A stretch of 22,845 nt of DNA from the IMG/VR virus record IMGVR_UViG_3300006919_000489, positions 1 to 22,845 of that record. One strand, written 5' to 3'. This document shows positions 18,901 through 22,845 of this stretch, piece after piece. Made by a program: the position numbers and the translations under genes. The notes under the pieces are model-generated. The model was not told the origin of the DNA. It saw nothing but the letters and a program-made list of their open reading frames with translations, and made no database searches. Origin of the DNA: a virus. Positions within the stretch are counted from its first letter, which is position 1. Each line of letters starts with the position of its first letter.

Positions 18901-21096
18901 AGCAGTTATTTTGTATTTGTCAGTGAGGTTGATTGGTCTTGCTTCTGCTGTTTGACTTAGTGTTGTGGTTTTACTATTAGTTGTAGTTATAATACCACTG
19001 TTTGTGATATTACCGCTGTCTATATTACCACTTAAATATAAGTTTGCTGGGCCATATGTGGTTGTTGTAGTTGTGCCAGTTACATTTTTAACAACTGGTG
19101 AACCTGCCGGAGGATTTATATAAACATCTGTTGTGGCAGGATGAGCAGGTGTTACTAACCCACTGTCTTCATACAGTTCATAACCATTTTCGTGAATATT
19201 CCATTTTGTATAATATGGACTGCTGTCATTTATTTCTGTAGCACCACTATTGATAATGCCTTCTACTTCTATATAAGTGCCATCACTGAATACTTGCGAA
19301 CCGTGTCCACTTAGTGTTAGTATATCTGCCGGTCTTCCACTGTTTTCGCGTGATATTATACTTGTAATGGCTGTTGAAGCATATACATTTGCTATAACTG
19401 ATCCTGTTGGATTTACACCCACAATAACATTAGCATTCATTACAATGTTACTGCCAGTGTTGTTATCTATAGTGTCAACTTTAAGTGTATCTGTTACAGT
19501 TACATTACTTGAACTTATAGCATCACCATCAACAAACAGATTGTGATATGTGCTACCGTCATTTGTGAATGTCCATCTGTTATCTGTGGCATTCCACAGC
19601 ACATATACACCTGTGCCATCACTTTTGTTTATACCTAAACCACCATCTACATTACCGTGGGTTGTGTAATCAGTGTTTAATACGATGCCGTGTTCGTTAG
19701 TATATAATCCACTACCAACTGTACTACTTGATGTTTGTATCCAACTGTCTGCGCCACTGGCACCCTTGTTAAATATTATTTTAGGATTTTGACTGTCTTT
19801 TGCTGTTACTCTTATGTTATCTTCAAACTTAGTATGATCACTAAACTCAAATCTATCATCTGTTTCATTCCATTTGAGTTGAGCATTTGCTAAACTACTA
19901 CCACTTCTGTCCACAGTGATAAAGGCATCTCTTGCTGTTACATTACCATAGTTTAATACTATTTTGTTATCTTGTAACAATAAATCTACTTTTTCTACAA
20001 CATTTAAGTTGCCTTCTACTTCCATATTACCTGCTACAGTTATTGTGTTGCCTGTAAGTGGTGTTATGTTGTTTGTTATTATATGTTGAGTAGTGCTGAT
20101 ATTACTGTTTGCTTGTAATGTGCCTTCTACAGTAACATTATCTGTAAATGTAGTTGCTACTTTTGTATCTGCTAAATCGCTAAATGGTATAAAAGCACCT
20201 TGGTCAAAACTCCCTTCATTATTATCTACCCAACCCATTTTCATTGAGTAGTCAGTTGTGCCGTATCTGTTTCTTCTACTTGCTAAAATACTACCATATT
20301 GTGCCGCGTTATCTGTGCCTATAGCACCTAAACCAAAGTTTATTCTAACATTGCCGGGGGTTGTATCACTGTTCCAAGTGCTAAAATCACTATGTTGGTC
20401 AGCACCTACATATAAATATCTACCACCAAAATATAAACCAGCATCTACGGAAAGTATGCCACCAACACCTAAACTTTCTCCAGTGTGTCCACCCGCAAAG
20501 TTACCATATGGTATATTTGTCTCATCACCAACTAATAATCTGCTACCATAGTTGATCCCCGGTTTGACTTGAACTGTGTCTACACTACTTGTTCCTGTGC
20601 TTGTTCCTAAAACAAGAGTATTTGAACTGGCAAACAAGTTATTGCCAACAAAATGACTACCACTTGTGATATTACCGCTTGTTTGTATTGTTGCTACACT
20701 ACCACTGCTGAGTCTACTATCTACACGAGCGTCTGTGTAGTATAGATTAGTGCCTTCATTTATGTTTGTTGTAGTTAAAACAACATCACCTGTTTGTCCA
20801 TTTACACTATCTACTAAACCTACATCAGCACTCCAATATAGTGTGCCATTTGCGTATGCTCTTAAACCTTGATCTTCTGTTGGAGCATCTATTGGAAATG
20901 TGTATTGAGTTGTTGATGTATTACCTACATTCAGTGTTCCAAATGTTCCATTAGCAGTTACAAGATTAGTAGGTACTGTTACAACTGATACCTCACCTAC
21001 TACAACATTACTGTCTGTTTGATTTACAGTTATTATACTGTTTGTTGAATCTACTGTAATACTTGGATTAGAAGTAGTTACTGTTACATTAGCCAT
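15928..21096 (-). CDS. Very long tail fibre protein, 1722 aa
   Basis: The Asn/Thr/Gly-rich protein (MANVTVTTSNPSITVDSTNS...) has the low-complexity beta-strand character of trimeric fibres. It contains repeated NLYYTDAR.D.RL units, once near residue 115-130 and three more times near residues 1510-1600, GNLTGNVTGTVSDISN-type segments, and a terminal globular-looking domain ending TTPAEVDIINFFYDGSVYYF. It carries no recognisable enzymatic domain. It is followed by the adhesin gene with a TAATG overlap and preceded by a 169-aa gene with a 9-bp gap and GGAG site. It should form the shaft that binds the host surface. Confidence 0.88.
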   Translation of the reverse strand: MANVTVTTSNPSITVDSTNSIITVNQTDSNVVVGEVSVVTVPTNLVTANGTFGTLNVGNTSTTQYTFPIDAPTEDQGLRAYANGTLYWSADVGLVDSVNGQTGDVVLTTTNINEGTNLYYTDARVDSRLSSGSVATIQTSGNITSGSHFVGNNLFASSNTLVLGTSTGTSSVDTVQVKPGINYGSRLLVGDETNIPYGNFAGGHTGESLGVGGILSVDAGLYFGGRYLYVGADQHSDFSTWNSDTTPGNVRINFGLGAIGTDNAAQYGSILASRRNRYGTTDYSMKMGWVDNNEGSFDQGAFIPFSDLADTKVATTFTDNVTVEGTLQANSNISTTQHIITNNITPLTGNTITVAGNMEVEGNLNVVEKVDLLLQDNKIVLNYGNVTARDAFITVDRSGSSLANAQLKWNETDDRFEFSDHTKFEDNIRVTAKDSQNPKIIFNKGASGADSWIQTSSSTVGSGLYTNEHGIVLNTDYTTHGNVDGGLGINKSDGTGVYVLWNATDNRWTFTNDGSTYHNLFVDGDAISSSNVTVTDTLKVDTIDNNTGSNIVMNANVIVGVNPTGSVIANVYASTAITSIISRENSGRPADILTLSGHGSQVFSDGTYIEVEGIINSGATEINDSSPYYTKWNIHENGYELYEDSGLVTPAHPATTDVYINPPAGSPVVKNVTGTTTTTTYGPANLYLSGNIDSGNITNSGIITTTNSKTTTLSQTAEARPINLTDKYKITADNIQLSQTGVEGSAPNSQGGSIGDGVFKYGELQWEGLEATDYNRTLTHSSNVIPEAYNIIYNATAGSTTLTITGYGGMKDFNFNSNTNINTNDISGFIQSNIRTGQVITQEADPVGTYGVTGFNEKPLYVVSTDHANSTITLNDVADANITGDTVNGITNRTYLTVSEGVYNSTTGLRAVVLDGEWISTPSNPKSNVDLGFFAIPSTNRKNHNVEFDLDDLSYSAGLYRQDFSMTGNNLLTGRSYWKMGKSTLAGDTYQDESTFRAPRGIVIGNETELGNRPFRDGFEVNGLNIGWDGKAESLGFNHATKNLPVTQVGLGAFTDFSAQNELGNFRSQAGPRLMFSSFEGDVDTPLSLQYPRAGTEIGRVMAWGRSQNLSSPSTYNPSSKLSFYAVDYEGTNKTTDFVLSKATGSTVRQHIATDSDFQNSNKSSTSLHLSGGEVYLGPLENNTTAQNRAPLQKYAVARTVEATGQGSALYAFSGHNASVSNDIELGLFRNGNAFANVTINVDRGEHNQRGTTATQVQQNFYAIGTVSAGDAVRSQMNAKQNTYPADFANGDEVLLDGFSGSFGTAVNGNTYYAKLDYGLIFTLYTDSGLTTGLNTGVATNTNIDENKTATITFINRGAKYVGGAHRMYSWFLPSNSDDLFMYKDGSNSGTQLWRYDSANTNFNYGSIGIHADTFTGNLTGNVTGTVSDISNHQNYIRTSLGAHNGISYDNSTGLFSLSDTDLISGVTAGSGLTGGGDTGNVTLDIGAGNGITVNADNVAVDMSVFSTTDLTEGTNLYYTDTRADARVNLQTGSNLDLSNKSTSDLSEGTNLYYTDARADARVNLQTGSNLDISSKDTDDLSEGSSNLYYTDARVDARLNSGSVASISADDITLKQFQETVISHGNQSGDISSTLDLANGSIFKLTATGAITINSIANAAAGSSGVIIITQDGTGSRALTTGANIKWAGGLNTLSTTPAEVDIINFFYDGSVYYFALSKGYA
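16295..16570 (-). repeat. Three tandem in-frame fibre repeats
   Basis: Three coding units of roughly 100 bp encode LSEG(T/S)NLYYTDAR.DAR(V/L) followed by NLQTGSNLD(L/I)S in two of them. A related single unit lies near 20700-20760 at the other end of the same gene. The repeats are diverged at third positions, so they are old or selected at the protein level. Confidence 0.75.
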
Positions 21097-21105
21097 TTTC
21101 TACTC

Positions 21106-21615
21106 CTATGTTAAACTTGTAAAGCCACCTTGGGCGGTTGTTTCTTCTGTGGGGTCTCCAATAGGCACTTCTGCTGTATAAGTTTCTGTTATAATATATC
21201 TGTGAATATTTGTTGTTGCTGGAGAAGTTGTGTCAGTCCATTTTACACTAAAACAAGTTGTTGCTACATTACTTCTTGCGTTAGGTAATATATTACCTGT
21301 GTATCGCTGTGAAGGTATAGTTATTGTTACATTGCCATTTGAAGCATCATTGTCATCAACATACAGACTTACATTTCCTTGCTGTCCGTCGAAATAACCT
21401 AAAATCGTGCTGTTGGTGTAGTTGGGTTGTCCTGTATTGCGGTCGAACGCAACACTATCTACTACTACTGTTTGATAATCTATGTCCCAAGTATAACCTG
21501 CTACACTTGATCCAAAGTTGTATGTAAACTTTTTTTGTTCTGCGGGAAACATAGAAAGGGAGATTACATTATCTGCGCCTCCTACAAACTGTTTCCAATC
21601 TAATAATCTTGACAT
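21106..21615 (-). CDS. Virion/tail structural protein, 169 aa
   Basis: The product (MSRLLDWKQFVGGADNVISL...) is beta-strand rich, with KKFTYNFGSSVAGYTWDIDY, GQQGNVSLYVDDNDASNGNV and a C-terminal RYIITETYTAEVPIGDPTEE. No catalytic motif. A GGAG site lies 8 bp upstream, and a late-type promoter and hairpin lie in the 90-bp gap before it. Location between tail-tip and long-fibre genes points to a baseplate or fibre-attachment component, which is inference. Confidence 0.75.
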   Translation of the reverse strand: MSRLLDWKQFVGGADNVISLSMFPAEQKKFTYNFGSSVAGYTWDIDYQTVVVDSVAFDRNTGQPNYTNSTILGYFDGQQGNVSLYVDDNDASNGNVTITIPSQRYTGNILPNARSNVATTCFSVKWTDTTSPATTNIHRYIITETYTAEVPIGDPTEETTAQGGFTSLT

Positions 21616-21637
21616 TTGCTCTCCTGTGGGTATAAAA

Positions 21638-21657
21638 TATGTTACTATGGTAACATA
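21638..21657. repeat. Perfect 8-bp inverted repeat in the 21615 gene leader
   Basis: TATGTTAC and GTAACATA separated by four bases. On the minus strand it lies about 12 bp after the late octamer, in the leader of the 21615 transcript; it could be a 5' stem-loop or an operator. Confidence 0.7.
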
Positions 21658-21669
21658 CAGTTGCTTTAG

Positions 21670-21677
21670 TATTTATC
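21670..21677 (-). promoter_or_regulatory. Late-type promoter octamer GATAAATA ahead of the fibre operon
   Basis: GATAAATACTAAAG on the minus strand in the 90-bp gap between the 113-aa and 169-aa genes. The GATAAATACTA core is also seen at the TerL promoter. It would drive the 21615 gene and the fibre genes below it. Confidence 0.72.
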
Positions 21678-21705
21678 TATTATTGTGTTTTTAGTGTTAT
21701 TACGA

Positions 21706-22047
21706 CTAAGTATGCGTAGGATCTACTTCTTCCCAACCATAATGTTGCCAAGTTAAATATCCATCTATTTGTTCGTCTGTTGTTCCTTCTAAAACCCAAT
21801 CTATCATTTGCTGATCAGTTATTTCATCTACAGGTATAAAACTCTCGGGTAAATCTTGGCTTTGATGTTTGAGATAATCGATACTTCTTGTTTCGTCAAT
21901 GCTTATAGTTTGTGTGGCATCTGCGGCATCTACGGCATCTATAGTTATAGTAACTTTTGTTATCAACATAGTAGGATCATCAACACTTCTTGGTTTTTGA
22001 TATCCTTGTTTGAATGTGTATGTTTTATTCCAAGTATGAAGTGCCAT
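21706..22047 (-). CDS. Hypothetical small tail-associated protein, 113 aa
   Basis: Starts 2 bp after the stop of the tail-tip gene. The product (MALHTWNKTYTFKQGYQKPR...) has a beta-like first half (TMLITKVTITIDAVDAADAT) and an acidic helical second half (ESFIPVDEITDQQMIDWVLE) ending in YLTWQHYGWEEVDPTHT. No family is recognised with confidence. Transcription probably ends or restarts downstream, where a late promoter lies. Confidence 0.72.
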   Translation of the reverse strand: MALHTWNKTYTFKQGYQKPRSVDDPTMLITKVTITIDAVDAADATQTISIDETRSIDYLKHQSQDLPESFIPVDEITDQQMIDWVLEGTTDEQIDGYLTWQHYGWEEVDPTHT

Positions 22048-22049
22048 CT

Positions 22050-22845
22050 TTATGTCTCCGTCAATCTGTGGAAACTATACTCAACATTTTGTAAGTATCT
22101 TGGTCCACCGTCGCCTTGTGCTAAAATATACATACGAGTAGGAACTGTATTAGCACTGGTTTTTCTAAACATTACTGTCAACTGAGCAACTGAGTTTGTG
22201 CTACTAAAACGAGCAATACTACTCCAGTTTTCGGCTGCTGTGGAGTGATACTGAGCATAACCTGTGCTGGTTCCTCCACTTGTTGTACTACTTAGCGGTA
22301 AAGTAGGCGTAGAACTGTTATTTGTGTATTGTATATCATTACGCAACTGATAACTTGATCCACTACCGTATGTTCCGTCACCTATAACAATAGAAGCAGT
22401 TTTTACCTGTCCAGTTCCGCCCCATATTCTCACATAACCTTGATAAAACCCCGGTTCGTAACCTACAATAGCAACATCAAGTAATCTCATTGTGTTATCA
22501 TACCAAGGACCTATTGTAAATCCACTAACAACATTGTGTTCACTTTCTAAAACCAAGTCTGTAACATCTATTCTATTTGCTGTAAGTTGTCCTGCTGTTA
22601 TATTGTTTGCGTTTAAGTTTGTTACATTTACTAAACTTGCGTTTAATGTGCCTGTGTTTATAATACCACCATTTATACTGGTTATGCCACCATTACTGTT
22701 TCTTGTGACATTTGTATCTGCTACTAATAAACTACCTGCTGAAATAACAGTTGCGGCTGTTAAATCACCACCACTTACAGGACTACCATTAAAACTTGCT
22801 AACACTAAGTTTTGTGATGTTAAACTACTTACAAAAGCACTATCA
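22050..22845 (-). CDS. Tail tip / host-specificity protein, C-terminal part (N-terminus outside window)
   Basis: The frame has no stop up to the right edge, so the gene continues beyond it; a GTG at 22805 is not needed as a start. The 264 visible codons contain LNA-type repeats (INTGTLNASLVNVTNLNANN, ITAGQLTANRIDV), the pattern found near the C-terminus of lambda gpJ-like tail-tip and central fibre proteins, then VVSGFTIGPW, a strand-rich domain and RYLQNVEYSFHRLTET. A siphovirus- or myovirus-type tail is suggested; the assignment rests on the repeat pattern and position. Confidence 0.7.
   Translation of the reverse strand, partial: DSAFVSSLTSQNLVLASFNGSPVSGGDLTAATVISAGSLLVADTNVTRNSNGGITSINGGIINTGTLNASLVNVTNLNANNITAGQLTANRIDVTDLVLESEHNVVSGFTIGPWYDNTMRLLDVAIVGYEPGFYQGYVRIWGGTGQVKTASIVIGDGTYGSGSSYQLRNDIQYTNNSSTPTLPLSSTTSGGTSTGYAQYHSTAAENWSSIARFSSTNSVAQLTVMFRKTSANTVPTRMYILAQGDGGPRYLQNVEYSFHRLTET

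Overview
The window is an AT-rich segment of a tailed double-stranded DNA phage (Caudoviricetes). A large terminase, a portal protein, a small terminase-like protein, a scaffold-like protein and very long tail-fibre genes are recognisable. No bacterial housekeeping, rRNA or tRNA gene is seen. The small-gene repertoire, the long Asn/Thr-rich fibres and the late promoter type suggest an aquatic, probably marine, phage. The host cannot be named from this sequence.

Layout. All packaging, head, lysis-like and tail genes lie on the minus strand and read right to left: tail-tip protein (cut by the right edge), two small structural proteins, a 1722-residue fibre, a 770-residue glycine-rich/propeller adhesin, three tiny ORFs and a holin-like protein (22845-12966); a gene-free stretch with two structured RNA candidates (12447-12965); a small basic protein; a hairpin-dense gene-free stretch (11607-12089); a TerS-like module (11606-10494); then TerL with two small genes (9262-7446); then portal and a scaffold-like protein cut by the left edge (2555-1). 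Two blocks of small plus-strand genes (2681-7459 and 9383-10424) interrupt the packaging/head module in the opposite direction.

Control. Two promoter classes can be read directly. (1) Seven consensus and one divergent sigma70-like promoters on the plus strand (TTGACA, 16-17 bp, TATAnT) continue into an almost identical palindromic block and AGGAG leader, and drive the small cassettes; these are inferred to be early genes. (2) An octamer (G/T)ATAAATA, matching the T4/cyanophage late-promoter form, occurs nine times, in my reading only outside genes. Eight copies point along the minus strand, ahead of portal, the TerL operon, TerS, the 12398 gene, both RNA candidates and the 21615 tail gene (one at 11613 is doubtful). 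One copy points along the plus strand, ahead of the three-gene unit at 5894-7459. Most are followed after four bases by TGT and an immediate stem-loop, so late transcripts probably begin with a 5' hairpin.

The most unusual content is the pair of tandem, about 184-nt, promoter-to-terminator RNA candidates at 12491-12675 and 12757-12939. The right-hand one has promoter, terminator polarity and wobble pairs that all agree on the minus strand. Other points of note are the hairpin run near terS, a pseudoknot-capable convergent junction at 10433-10490, duplicated plus-strand cassettes, and a DNA-binding-like protein built from two gapless 42-residue repeats.
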